DNA from: an uncultured Bacteroidota bacterium
Lineage (GTDB): Bacteria; Bacteroidota; Bacteroidia; Bacteroidales; P3
Assembly (NCBI GenBank): GCA_902778925.1
Contig: CACYZN010000008.1
Coordinates: 49,230 to 113,229 of the forward strand
Length of the DNA stretch: 64,000 nt
Direction: 5' to 3'
In this document: in pieces, positions 37,635-45,249 of the stretch
How positions within the stretch are numbered: position 1 is the stretch's first letter
Layout: each line of letters opens with the position of its first letter
The notes under the pieces: generated by a model
What the model saw: the letters and a program-made list of their open reading frames with translations, nothing else
The model's database searches: none
Told to the model about the DNA's origin: nothing
Position numbers and translations under genes: made by a program

Positions 37635-38315
37635 ATGCTGCTGCGTGCCTTGATCGACGTTGTTTTTCCCGCCACGTGTGCCGGCTGCGGCCGTGTGTTG
37701 GTGAGGGGCGAGCGCCAGGTCTGCATGCACTGTATGGCAGGCTTGGGCACCACCGACTCGGCGGCTATGGTCGACAACGCGACCGAGCGCCGTCTGATAG
37801 GGCAGGTGCCGATAGAGGCGGCCATGTCGCTCTACAACTATACCAAGGAAGGTCCCGCGCGCCAATTGGTGCATGCCATGAAGTTTCACGGCAACGCCAG
37901 GTTGTGCGTGATGATGGGACGCCAGATGGGACTGGAACTGCTGCACAGCGGCCGCTTCGACGATGTGGATGTGCTGGTGCCGGTACCGCTGCACTGGCTG
38001 CGGAAGCTGCAACGCGGTTACAACCAGAGCCTGCTGCTGTGTCGTGGTATCGCCGAGGTGTGGCCGCGGCCTGTGGTGAAGGATGTCGTGGTGCGCCATC
38101 GCTACACGCGGCAGCAAAGCCGACAACTCGGCCCGCAGCGCGGCACCAATGTGGAAGGGGCCTTCAGCCTGAAGCATGGCGAACGGCTGGCGGGCAAGCA
38201 CGTACTGCTGGTAGACGATGTGCTTACTACCGGTGCCACCCTTGGCGCCTGCGCAGTTGCACTGGCGCAGACAGAAGGGGTTCGGATCAGCGTAGCTACG
38301 CTGTGTATCGCTTAA
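37635..38315 (+). CDS. ComF family phosphoribosyltransferase-like protein
   Basis: The 226-residue protein has an N-terminal zinc-finger segment (CAGCGRVLVRGERQVCMHC) and a C-terminal type I PRTase site (VLLVDDVLTTGATLGACAVA), the layout of ComF. In competent bacteria ComF takes part in DNA uptake; its role in Bacteroidetes is unknown. It follows queA by 10 bases and ends the plus-strand operon, converging on the M16 peptidase gene. Confidence 0.9.
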   Translation: MLLRALIDVVFPATCAGCGRVLVRGERQVCMHCMAGLGTTDSAAMVDNATERRLIGQVPIEAAMSLYNYTKEGPARQLVHAMKFHGNARLCVMMGRQMGLELLHSGRFDDVDVLVPVPLHWLRKLQRGYNQSLLLCRGIAEVWPRPVVKDVVVRHRYTRQQSRQLGPQRGTNVEGAFSLKHGERLAGKHVLLVDDVLTTGATLGACAVALAQTEGVRISVATLCIA

Positions 38316-38330
38316 GCCGGTGGGCTGTGG

Positions 38331-39548
38331 TCAATCGTAGATAAGAGTGCTGAGTTTGTCGTCGGCAAAGAGGGCCTGGGCCACGCGCTGCAGGTCGGCC
38401 GGAGTCTGTGACATGATGTCGGCGTTCATCTCCTCGAGTGTGTCTACATGGTCGAAGCAGAGGTAGGCCTTGCCGATAGACTGCATCTCGTTGCCGCCGC
38501 CGGCATTGTTGATGGCCATCTGGCCTATGAACTGGCGTTGTGCGTTCAGCATCTGACGCGGTGTGAGGGGCGTGTCGGCCATGCGTTGCAGTTCGTTGCG
38601 GACGAGGTGCAGGGCGCGCTCGGTGGCGTCGAGGTCGACACCGGCGTAGATATAGAACAGTCCGGTGTCGGAGAATGGGACGTATTGTGACTCGATGGTG
38701 TAGCAGAAGCCGTAGCGCTCGCGGATGGCGACGCCAAGGCGCGAGTTCATGGCGGGGCCGCCCAGTATGTTGTTGAGCAGCGTGAAGGCCGTCTTGTCGC
38801 GGCTGTAGATGTCGGGGGCTTCGCAGCCCAGCAGCAGGTGCGCTTGGTGGGTGCGGCGATGTATGTGGCGCTCGAAGTGCCGGAATACAGGCTTCTGCGA
38901 GCGGTCCACAGCAGAAGGATGATCGGGCTGACAGCCGAAGTAGCGCTCGCAGAGGCGCACCAGACGGCCGAAGTCGACATCGCCGACCACGCTGACTACC
39001 ATACGCGACGGGGTGTAGCGCTGCAGCAGGTGCTGCTGTAGCCGTTGTGGGGTGAAGCGGCGCACGTTGCGCTTGCTGCCAAGGATGTTGTGCGCCAGAG
39101 GGTGCCCCTCGTAGGCCAGCTCTTCGTACTGGTCGTAGATAAGCTCGGAGGGCGAGTCGTTGTAGCCGTTTATCTCCTCGAGGACCACGTCTTTCTCGTG
39201 CTCGATCTCGGTGGCAGGGAAGGTGGAGTTGAAAAGGATGTCGGCGAAGAGCTCGATGCAGCGGTCCAGGTGTTCGCTGAGCGAGGTGGCATAGATACAG
39301 GTCTCTTCCTTGGTGGTGAAGGCATTCAGCTCGCCGCCAACACCGTCGATGCGGTTCAGTATGTGGTAGGCTCGGCGGTGGGTGGTGCCTTTGAAAAGCG
39401 AGTGCTCTATGAAGTGGGCTATGCCCTCGTCGGCGCCCGACTCGTCGCGGCTACCGACGTTGATATATACGCCCGAGTATACCACCCGCGAGGGGGTATG
39501 GCTCAGTATTATCTTCAGACCGTTGGTCAGGGTGTGGTATTCGTACAT
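38331..39548 (-). CDS. M16 family zinc peptidase (processing-peptidase type)
   Basis: The 405-residue protein carries the inverted zinc motif H45-F-I-E-H49 (AHFIEHSLFKGT) and the distal glutamate in EHEKDVVLEEI, with no signal peptide. Single-domain members like this usually act as dimers on small peptides or misfolded fragments. The second half (LLGCEAPDIYSRDKTAFTLL; LGVAIRERYGFCY) is the catalytically inactive half-domain typical of the family. It lies three bases before the O-antigen ligase-like gene on the minus strand, probably read from an upstream promoter. Confidence 0.92.
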   Translation of the reverse strand: MYEYHTLTNGLKIILSHTPSRVVYSGVYINVGSRDESGADEGIAHFIEHSLFKGTTHRRAYHILNRIDGVGGELNAFTTKEETCIYATSLSEHLDRCIELFADILFNSTFPATEIEHEKDVVLEEINGYNDSPSELIYDQYEELAYEGHPLAHNILGSKRNVRRFTPQRLQQHLLQRYTPSRMVVSVVGDVDFGRLVRLCERYFGCQPDHPSAVDRSQKPVFRHFERHIHRRTHQAHLLLGCEAPDIYSRDKTAFTLLNNILGGPAMNSRLGVAIRERYGFCYTIESQYVPFSDTGLFYIYAGVDLDATERALHLVRNELQRMADTPLTPRQMLNAQRQFIGQMAINNAGGGNEMQSIGKAYLCFDHVDTLEEMNADIMSQTPADLQRVAQALFADDKLSTLIYD

Positions 39549-39551
39549 GTT

Positions 39552-41099
39552 CTATTGTTCTATGGGGAGTGCGGTCCGCCTGCGAAAGGCGAGGAACCAG
39601 GTGCAGAAGAGTATCCCGGCCAAGGTGTCGAGGGTGTCTTCGGTGATGAAAGAAAGCAGCACTGCCACTGCCCAGACGAGCAACAGCGGTGCCACTGTCG
39701 AGGCACGGCGCCACGAGGCACGCAGGCCGAAGCCCAGCACCACGGCAAAGCCCAGCACCCCGAACATGGCCATCAGGGTGAGGTACTGGTTGTGGGTGCG
39801 CTTGGAGGTCTTCCTCAGCTCCGACTGGTCGGTTTCGAGCTGGGCATGCACGGCGTCGAAGGCGTCGCCTGTGCCCACGCCGAGCAGCGGATTGTCGGAT
39901 ATGACATGTGCCGTGGCACGCCACAGCTCGAGGCGCTGCAGCATGGTGAAACCCCGCACAGTCGATGTGTGGACGTAGTACTCACGCTCGAAGAGCATTA
40001 CATAGACCATCTTGCGGAGTGGCGAGCCGGCGGTGTAAACGGGATTGGCCACGCCGCGCTCGATGTCGGCCAACTGCTCGTCGCTGAGGGCTGCCACCCC
40101 AGCGCTGTCTTTGGTCTGACCTATGGCGTTGAGGTAGCGTACCAAGGTGGGTTCGACACTGTAGCCTGTCGCCGAGCAGCTGTCGTAGGGCATGGCGCTG
40201 CGGTGCTCCCAGGCCGTCCTCAGCTCGGCGGGGCAGACGTAGTTGTTCACATAGTTGCCGTTTTCCACGATACCGTCGCAGGCGTGCTCATAGGTGTTGC
40301 CGTTGGCTGTACGGGCCTGCAACGGGGCTGTGGCCAGGGGTACGAGCCGGTAGTAGTTCCTCACTTCTATGCCGACGGCGGTGACCAGTACGGCGGCCGC
40401 CAACACCCACAGTCCTATCGTCCACCAGCGGCGGTAGTAGACGAGAATGGCCGCCAGCGATGCGACAAATATTACCGCCACGGCGGTGTAGGAGCGTAGC
40501 AGCAGCAGGAATACGAGCATCCATGCCGCCATGGCCATCGCGCCGACTGTGGCCAGACGTGTGGCCCAGGTGCGTTTCTTATCCCGACACAGCGCCAGCA
40601 CGGTACCTGCCGCGATGAAGAACACCATGCAGCAGTTGAGCGCAAAGCGGATGTGCGATATGTACGGCACTGCCTCGCGGTAGGGTATGTCTTCGATGGT
40701 GAGCATGCGCACAGTGGCTATGACCGCTATCACCGCCACGGTGCCGGAGTACAGCCACAGTATGGTGCGGCGGGCGCGTCCCTCGGGGGCCGGCGTGGTG
40801 AGTACCACCAGCGGCACCGCCAGCAGCGGCAGCGACACCTGCATCACCTGCAGGCCTGCCCCGATATTGTTGCTCCAGAGCAGTCCTATGGCCAGCAGGA
40901 ACCACAAGGCCAGATACACGTGCAGTGCACGGCTGTGCTTCAGCATCTGCCACTTCTCCTGCCACCGCCTTTCGAGCACCCAGTTTGCCACCAGCAGCAC
41001 CCACATGAGGTTGGCTGCCCATGTGGAGCATACCATGGTGCAACCCAGCAGGGTCAGCAGCACAAGGTAGATGGTGCGATGTGTCTTGGCGCCGAGCAC
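39552..41099 (-). CDS. O-antigen ligase family membrane protein (Wzy_C)
   Basis: The 515-residue protein has ten or more predicted transmembrane helices, with a large periplasmic loop containing LELWRATAHVISDNPLLGVG and KRTHNQYLTLMAMFGVLGF. The RTHNQYL motif is the mark of Wzy_C ligases and polymerases. Such enzymes join undecaprenyl-linked O-antigen to lipid A core, or glycans to proteins. The start is a GTG eight bases after the CtpA stop; an internal ATG is possible but would cut the first helix. It may act on the polysaccharide made by the 16-26 kb cluster. Confidence 0.85.
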   Translation of the reverse strand: MLGAKTHRTIYLVLLTLLGCTMVCSTWAANLMWVLLVANWVLERRWQEKWQMLKHSRALHVYLALWFLLAIGLLWSNNIGAGLQVMQVSLPLLAVPLVVLTTPAPEGRARRTILWLYSGTVAVIAVIATVRMLTIEDIPYREAVPYISHIRFALNCCMVFFIAAGTVLALCRDKKRTWATRLATVGAMAMAAWMLVFLLLLRSYTAVAVIFVASLAAILVYYRRWWTIGLWVLAAAVLVTAVGIEVRNYYRLVPLATAPLQARTANGNTYEHACDGIVENGNYVNNYVCPAELRTAWEHRSAMPYDSCSATGYSVEPTLVRYLNAIGQTKDSAGVAALSDEQLADIERGVANPVYTAGSPLRKMVYVMLFEREYYVHTSTVRGFTMLQRLELWRATAHVISDNPLLGVGTGDAFDAVHAQLETDQSELRKTSKRTHNQYLTLMAMFGVLGFAVVLGFGLRASWRRASTVAPLLLVWAVAVLLSFITEDTLDTLAGILFCTWFLAFRRRTALPIEQ

Positions 41100-41106
41100 G
41101 GTGACG

Positions 41107-42732
41107 TTATTCTTTAGACTTCATCTCGGCCAGCGCGCGCAGTAGCAGCTTGTCGGTCTTGAGGGTGGATACTATGCGGCCTTCGTCGTAGTAGTAGCGC
41201 GACAGTATCTCGCCTTTCAGCATCTCGCACACCTCGTCGCGGTACTTCTGCAGGTCGCCCTCTTTCTCCTCCTTCAAAGCGCTCTCCATGGAGGCCAGTT
41301 GGCTCGCTATGGCGGCATCGTAGTTCTCCTCTTTTGCGACTTCTCGCAGCTGGTTTATCACCCGTTCGGTGACGGTCGAGTAGGTGAGCTTTTTGTCCTT
41401 CAGGTAGCGGCAGAAGTCGGCATACAGTTCGTCGCTCACCTCGAACTCGTCGGCCGCGACAATGGTGTCGTGGCTGCGGTAGTAGTCGGTGGCGTAGTCG
41501 AACACAAGGAACTTCTGGGCCAGCGCTATGCCTAGGTTGGACATGTATTCCGGCTCGACCTCGATGTCGGGCTCGATGCCGAAGCCGTCGTACACCGTGC
41601 GGCCTCCCTTGGTCTTGAAGGCCGTCTTCAGCGAGTCGGGCACCTTCACGGCCCGGCCTTGCTCGTCGCGGTGGCTGTAGTCGATGGCCTGTATGCAACG
41701 TCCGCTGGGTATGTAGTATTTGCTCACGGTGACCTTCATCTGGCTGTTGTAGGCCATGGGCAGTATGTTTTGCACGAGGCCCTTGCCGTAGCTGCGTTGG
41801 CCCACGATGATGGCACGGTCGAGGTCTTGCAGGCTGCCGCTCACAATCTCGCTGGCCGATGCCGAGCCGCCGTCGATGAGCACCGCCAGTGGTATCTTGG
41901 TGTCTTCCGGCTGCAGGCGGGTATAGCTCTTGGTGTTTTTCGACGCCACCTTGCCTTTGGTCTCGACCACCAGGGTGCCGCGCGGTACCCAGATATTCAC
42001 TATGTCGACGGCCTCGTTCATCAGTCCGCCGCCGTTGCCGCGCAGGTCGAGCACCACCCCGCGCATGTTGGGCTTCTCTTTCTTCAGGCTGACGAAGGCT
42101 TCGCGCACGTGTTTGGCGGCGTCGGCCGTAAACTCGTCGAGCTTGATGTAGCCGTAGTCGTGCTGCTCGCCCACGAAGCCGTAGTAGGGTACGTTGGGCA
42201 GCTTTATCTCGCGGCGCTTCACCGTGCAGTCGAACTCGCGGCCAGCGCGTTCGAGGCGCAGCACCACGTCGGTGCCGGCCTGGCCGCGCATGGCCGAGCT
42301 CACGTCGGAGGTCTTTTTGCCCACGGTGCTCTGTCCGTCGACGGCCACGATGCGGTCGCCCGCCTTGATGCCGGCCTCGGCGGCAGGCAGCCCTTTGTAG
42401 GGCTCGCTAATGTATACCGAGTCGCCGCGCTGCACTATCATGGCGCCCACGCCGCCGTACTGCCCCAGCAGCTGCAGCTTCACGTCTTCCATCTGGCTCT
42501 CGGGGAAGTAGTTGGTGTAGGGGTCGAGCGATGCCAGCATGGCGTCGATGGCCACCTTGATGGTCTTGCCGGGGTCTACGTCGTCCACATAGTTTTGGTT
42601 TAGCGACTTGTACACGGCCGAAAATATCTCCAGGTTCTTGGCAATCTCAAATCCGCGGTCGGTCTGGGCGGTGGCGCGCGGTGCCGCCAGGGCTACCGTT
42701 GCCATCAGCCATATTGTCCATCTCCTTTTCAT
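41107..42732 (-). CDS. C-terminal processing serine protease (S41, CtpA)
   Basis: The 541-residue protein has a signal peptide, a PDZ domain at about 85-170 (GGVGAMIVQRGDSVYISEPY, GLPAAEAGIKAGDRIVAVDG) and the S41 catalytic domain with Ser in DGGSASASEIVSGS and Lys in RSYGKGLVQ. A helical C-terminal extension of about 150 residues follows. Tail-specific proteases cleave periplasmic proteins from their C-terminal end, including tmRNA-tagged ones in some species. The gene lies directly downstream of the tmRNA-derived repeat array on the same strand. Confidence 0.93.
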   Translation of the reverse strand: MKRRWTIWLMATVALAAPRATAQTDRGFEIAKNLEIFSAVYKSLNQNYVDDVDPGKTIKVAIDAMLASLDPYTNYFPESQMEDVKLQLLGQYGGVGAMIVQRGDSVYISEPYKGLPAAEAGIKAGDRIVAVDGQSTVGKKTSDVSSAMRGQAGTDVVLRLERAGREFDCTVKRREIKLPNVPYYGFVGEQHDYGYIKLDEFTADAAKHVREAFVSLKKEKPNMRGVVLDLRGNGGGLMNEAVDIVNIWVPRGTLVVETKGKVASKNTKSYTRLQPEDTKIPLAVLIDGGSASASEIVSGSLQDLDRAIIVGQRSYGKGLVQNILPMAYNSQMKVTVSKYYIPSGRCIQAIDYSHRDEQGRAVKVPDSLKTAFKTKGGRTVYDGFGIEPDIEVEPEYMSNLGIALAQKFLVFDYATDYYRSHDTIVAADEFEVSDELYADFCRYLKDKKLTYSTVTERVINQLREVAKEENYDAAIASQLASMESALKEEKEGDLQKYRDEVCEMLKGEILSRYYYDEGRIVSTLKTDKLLLRALAEMKSKE

Positions 42733-42810
42733 CGTTTGCTTATATATATCTTTTGTCCATTATAACAACGAACGGCACATATTATTGTGCCGTCCGATAA
42801 AAACTGTGTT

Positions 42811-43338
42811 CGGTGGAGCTGGGCGGAGTCGTGGCGTGCCGTCGGCTTGGCCGACAACCCCGTCCAAACAAGTGACGGATGTGCTTTCTGCATGCTTGTC
42901 CGCCGCCCTATAACAGGAAAGAGACCCGCGGTGAGCCTCTTTCGGTGGAGCTGGGCGGAGTCGTGGCGTGCCGTCGGCTTGGCCGACAACCCCGTCCAAA
43001 CAAGTGGCCGATGTGCTTTCTGCATGCTTATCCGCCACCCTATAACAGAAAAGATACCCGCGGTAGGCCTCTTTCGGTGGAGCTGGGCGGAGTCGTGGCG
43101 TGCCGTCGGCTTGGCCGACAACCCCGTCCAAACAAGTGACGGATGTGCTTTCTGCATGCTTATCCGCCACCCTATAACAGAAAAGAGACCCGCGGTGAGC
43201 CTCTTTCGGTGGAGCTGGGCGGAGTCGTGGTGTGCCGTCGGCTTGGCCGACAACCCCGTCCAAACAAGTGGCCGATGTGCTTCCTGCATGCTTGTCCGCC
43301 ACCCTATAACAGAAAAGAGACCCTCGGTGAGCCTCTTT
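42811..43338 (-). repeat. Tandem array of four degenerate tmRNA 3'-end copies, 132-bp period
   Basis: Four units start on the plus strand at 42811, 42943, 43075 and 43207, each exactly 132 bp after the last. The authentic tmRNA 3' end starts at 43339 in the same register. Read on the minus strand, each unit has the tmRNA-like GATAAGCATGCAGAAAGCAC, CACTTGTTTGGACGG, an insertion of about 28 bases with a GTCGGC/GCCGAC hairpin where the T-stem 5' half should be, then CGACTCCGCCCAGCTCCACC. Three of the four units, like the real tmRNA, are followed by a terminator-like hairpin (AAAGAGGCTC pairing with GGGTCTCTTT, then TTC). The array fills the gap between tmRNA and CtpA. Because 132 is a multiple of three, long reading frames exist on both strands but look fortuitous. 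Confidence 0.93.
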
Positions 43339-43734
43339 CGGTGGAGCTGGGCGGAGTCGAACCGCCGTCCAAACAAGTAACAGATGTGCTTTCTACATGC
43401 TTATCCGATGGTTGGTTGTAGGGGCGGCTCCGGACGTCGGCACCCAAGGCAGCCCTTAACCTCTGAAGGTTTCACCGGTGTGTAGAGGTGTCGTACCGGC
43501 TATCCCGTCTTTACCTGCACCTCCTGGTCAGCAGCCGACGGTCGGGGCGGCTGGGAGATGTCTCGTTCCTGCGCCTTGCGCGGGAATTAAGCCGAACTTA
43601 CTGTGCTTCGGTTAGGCAGCGAGAGCGTAGTTGTTTTCGCCAATTAATTTGTCGCGTCTGTTTTCAAGGCCTCTGGCGCGTCGGCCTGCATGCTTACAAA
43701 CCCATTATCCTTGCTGTCAAAACCAAGCAGCCCC
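43339..43734 (-). ncRNA. ssrA: Transfer-messenger RNA (tmRNA)
   Basis: The 5' end GGGGCTG pairs with CAGCTCC near the 3' end to close the tRNA-like domain, followed by discriminator A. The T-arm is GGCGG/CCGCC around TTCGACT. The tag frame at 43612-43641 reads GENNYALAA then TAA, the Bacteroidetes type. The sequence encodes CC but then G, so the last A of CCA must be added. tmRNA with SmpB rescues stalled ribosomes. I see no promoter box between it and tRNA-Asp. Confidence 0.96.
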
Positions 43735-43760
43735 AATATTGGGTGATAAGTTGATACGTT

Positions 43761-43786
43761 AAGAGCTCTCACTGCTGAGAGCTCTT
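43761..43786. other. Hairpin between tRNA-Asp and tmRNA
   Basis: A perfect 11-bp stem (AAGAGCTCTCA/TGAGAGCTCTT) with a 4-base loop. In the minus direction only two T follow, so it is a weak terminator or a processing site for a tRNA-Asp/tmRNA transcript. Confidence 0.7.
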
Positions 43787-43794
43787 TTCGTGTT

Positions 43795-43872
43795 TGGCGG
43801 TCCGGACGAGACTCGAACTCGCGACCCCATGCGTGACAGGCATGTATTCTAACCAAACTGAACTACCGGACC
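43795..43872 (-). tRNA. tRNA-Asp (GTC)
   Basis: On the minus strand the acceptor is GGTCCGG/CCGGACC, the anticodon loop CTGTCAC gives GTC, the T-loop is TTCGAGT, and CCA is encoded at 43795-43797. Confidence 0.97.
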
Positions 43873-43915
43873 GTTTCCAGGGTTCTGGAGGGCTTTCTTC
43901 TGTCGAAAGCGAGTG

Positions 43916-43946
43916 CAAAAGTACAAAGTTTTTTGAAACCGGCAAA
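43916..43946 (-). promoter_or_regulatory. Promoter of tRNA-Asp (and probably tmRNA)
   Basis: On the minus strand: TTTG (43943-43946), 19-bp gap, TACTTTTG (43916-43923). The following GCACTCGCTTTCGAC resembles leaders of other stable RNA genes here. Confidence 0.82.
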
Positions 43947-44122
43947 AAAAAATTCAAATAATTGTCGGTTATCGACGACGAGCGGTTGAGTTACAGCGGT
44001 TTGTGTGGCAATATTTTTTTAGGTCGTGCTGCTGTCGACCCTGCCAAGGCGAGGCCCGGCGGGCCGGTTTTGGTCAAATTTCGGGGTGCTTGCGCGAGGG
44101 CGCAACACGGGGGTGGGATGTG

Positions 44123-44154
44123 AAAAAAGAGAGACCGTCGTTGTCGGTCTCTCT
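44123..44154 (-). terminator. Terminator of tRNA-His
   Basis: A 10-bp stem AGAGAGACCG/CGGTCTCTCT followed on the minus strand by a run of T. Between it and tRNA-Asp (43947-44122) I see nothing further. Confidence 0.88.
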
Positions 44155-44160
44155 TTCCGG

Positions 44161-44235
44161 GGTGGGAGGTGGGGCTCGAACCCACGACCTCCAGATCCAC
44201 AATCTGGCGCTCTAACCAGCTGAACTACGCCCACC
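44161..44235 (-). tRNA. tRNA-His (GTG)
   Basis: The minus strand has the extra 5' G (G-1) facing C73, anticodon loop TTGTGGA (GTG) and T-loop TTCGAGC. The acceptor has one C.U mismatch at 6:67. CCA is not fully encoded (CCG). Confidence 0.94.
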
Positions 44236-44267
44236 GTCTAGGTGATTTCTTTCGGTGAAATCGGGTG

Positions 44268-44299
44268 CAAAAGTACGAACTTTTTCCAAACTGACCAAA
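44268..44299 (-). promoter_or_regulatory. Promoter of tRNA-His
   Basis: On the minus strand: TTTG (44296-44299), 20-bp gap, TACTTTTG (44268-44275), then GCACCCGATTTCACC. Confidence 0.82.
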
Positions 44300-44454
44300 T
44301 TATTTTTCACTGCTGCATGTAAGATGCTGTGTTGCAGCGCTGCTGCGAGCAACGCGCGCCTCGCCCGGGCGCCTGTGCCGGGGGCTCACGGGTTGCCGTC
44401 GGCTGCTTTTTCCTCTTGTCGCCCATCCCCCGCTTCTCCATTTTCGCCCCCGCT

Positions 44455-44543
44455 ATTCACCTCTCCCCGTTCACCTCCATTGTCTCCCCGTTCACCTTTC
44501 ACCTATCACCTCTCACCTTTCACCTATCCCCTCCCACCTCACC
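44455..44543 (-). repeat. Degenerate TTCACC/CTCACC direct repeat
   Basis: The plus strand has a string of TTCACCT, ATCACCT and CTCACCT words. It is the complement of the repeat at 33653-33709. It adjoins palindromic copy D, as the other adjoins copy C. Confidence 0.65.
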
Positions 44544-44554
44544 CTCTCCGGCCG

Positions 44555-44643
44555 TTCTTATGTCGTTCTTATGTATATCTTATGTACTATTTATGTTTAA
44601 AACATAAGAAATACATAAGAAATACATAAGAAGTACATAAGAA
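44555..44643. repeat. Palindromic 11-mer repeat element, copy D (inverted orientation)
   Basis: The centre reads TATTTATGTTTAAAACATAAG, the reverse of copies A, B, C and E. Left arm units include TTCTTATGTCG and TATCTTATGTA; the right arm has ATACATAAGAA units. It lies in the 690-base region between tRNA-His and the riboswitch. Apart from the neighbouring pyrimidine repeat and promoter elements nothing else is seen there. Confidence 0.9.
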
Positions 44644-44857
44644 CTACCGGAGGGGAAGGGGAGGGGATGGCTGGGGGAGTTGGATTTCAGCGCGTTGCGA
44701 GGGTTGTAAAATCGGGCTTGGAGGGCCGGAATGTGCTGTTTTAACATAAATAAGGTTAAAACAGGGGCTGTGGAGGGGTGCCGCAGGGTGCTGCGGGGGC
44801 GGGGTGGGGGTGGGAAAGTATTTTTTGGCAGGAGTGGCGCGGAATGCTTTTTTTTAG

Positions 44858-44865
44858 TATATTTG
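44858..44865 (+). promoter_or_regulatory. -7 box before the cobalamin riboswitch
   Basis: TATATTTG about 60 bases before the aptamer. A matching -33 TTTG is not present at the usual distance. Confidence 0.55.
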
Positions 44866-44925
44866 CAGCGCAAAGCGGCGTGGGCCGGCTGGCGCAACGC
44901 ACTTTGCGATAGTTCATTGAACTGT

Positions 44926-45093
44926 TTTCATGTCGAGGTTCTGCCCTGTAATGGGGCAGCCAAGAGGGAATCGCGTGTGAATCGCGAGCTGTCGCGCAAC
45001 TGTAATTCTGCCATATCGCTTCGCCAGTTGACCATTGGGCCCATGGGGCCTGAGAAGGTGCGTTGTCGGTGCAGCCGAGCCAGGAGACCTGCC
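44926..45093 (+). promoter_or_regulatory. Cobalamin riboswitch aptamer
   Basis: The conserved core is nearly complete: CCAAGAGGGAATCGCGTGTG, then AATCGCGAGCTGTCGCGCAA followed by CTGTAA, a middle segment with GCCAGTTGACC and GAGAAGGTG, and the terminal B12 box GAGCCAGGAGACCTGCC at 45077-45093. Such aptamers bind adenosylcobalamin and usually lower expression of the downstream gene. The downstream gene here is an acyl-CoA transferase about 156 bases further on, not a B12 transport or synthesis gene. Confidence 0.93.
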
Positions 45094-45145
45094 TTGATGT
45101 GTTTTGTGGCAATGCTTTCGCGTTAAAGGTGGTTGTCTGAGGCTG

Positions 45146-45190
45146 TCCGGCCGGTGTGCCGGATGGTGTTTGCTGTTGTTTCCTTTCGGG
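45146..45190 (+). terminator. Possible expression platform hairpin of the riboswitch
   Basis: TCCGGC/GCCGGA forms a six-pair stem followed by a T-rich but interrupted stretch. It could act as a conditional terminator; a translational mechanism is equally possible. Confidence 0.35.
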
Positions 45191-45249
45191 CGTGGGTCGC
45201 ATTGCTGCATGGCGATGTGACTGAATAATTGTTTAAAATATATCACGCT

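Noticed and set aside
42787-43380. Long reading frames on both strands with 44-residue repeats (e.g. WSWAESWRAVGLADNP)
   Set aside because: They follow from the 132-bp repeat length being a multiple of three. The sequence is tmRNA-derived, open on both strands and in several frames, and has no translation signals.
42811-43734. Integrated element using ssrA as attachment site
   Set aside because: Tandem 3' ends recall att sites, but there is no integrase or foreign cargo between copies or nearby; left open only as the origin of the array.
45229-45249. Upstream TTG start for the CoA transferase
   Set aside because: It adds seven residues with no family support; the ATG at 45250 gives the usual start.
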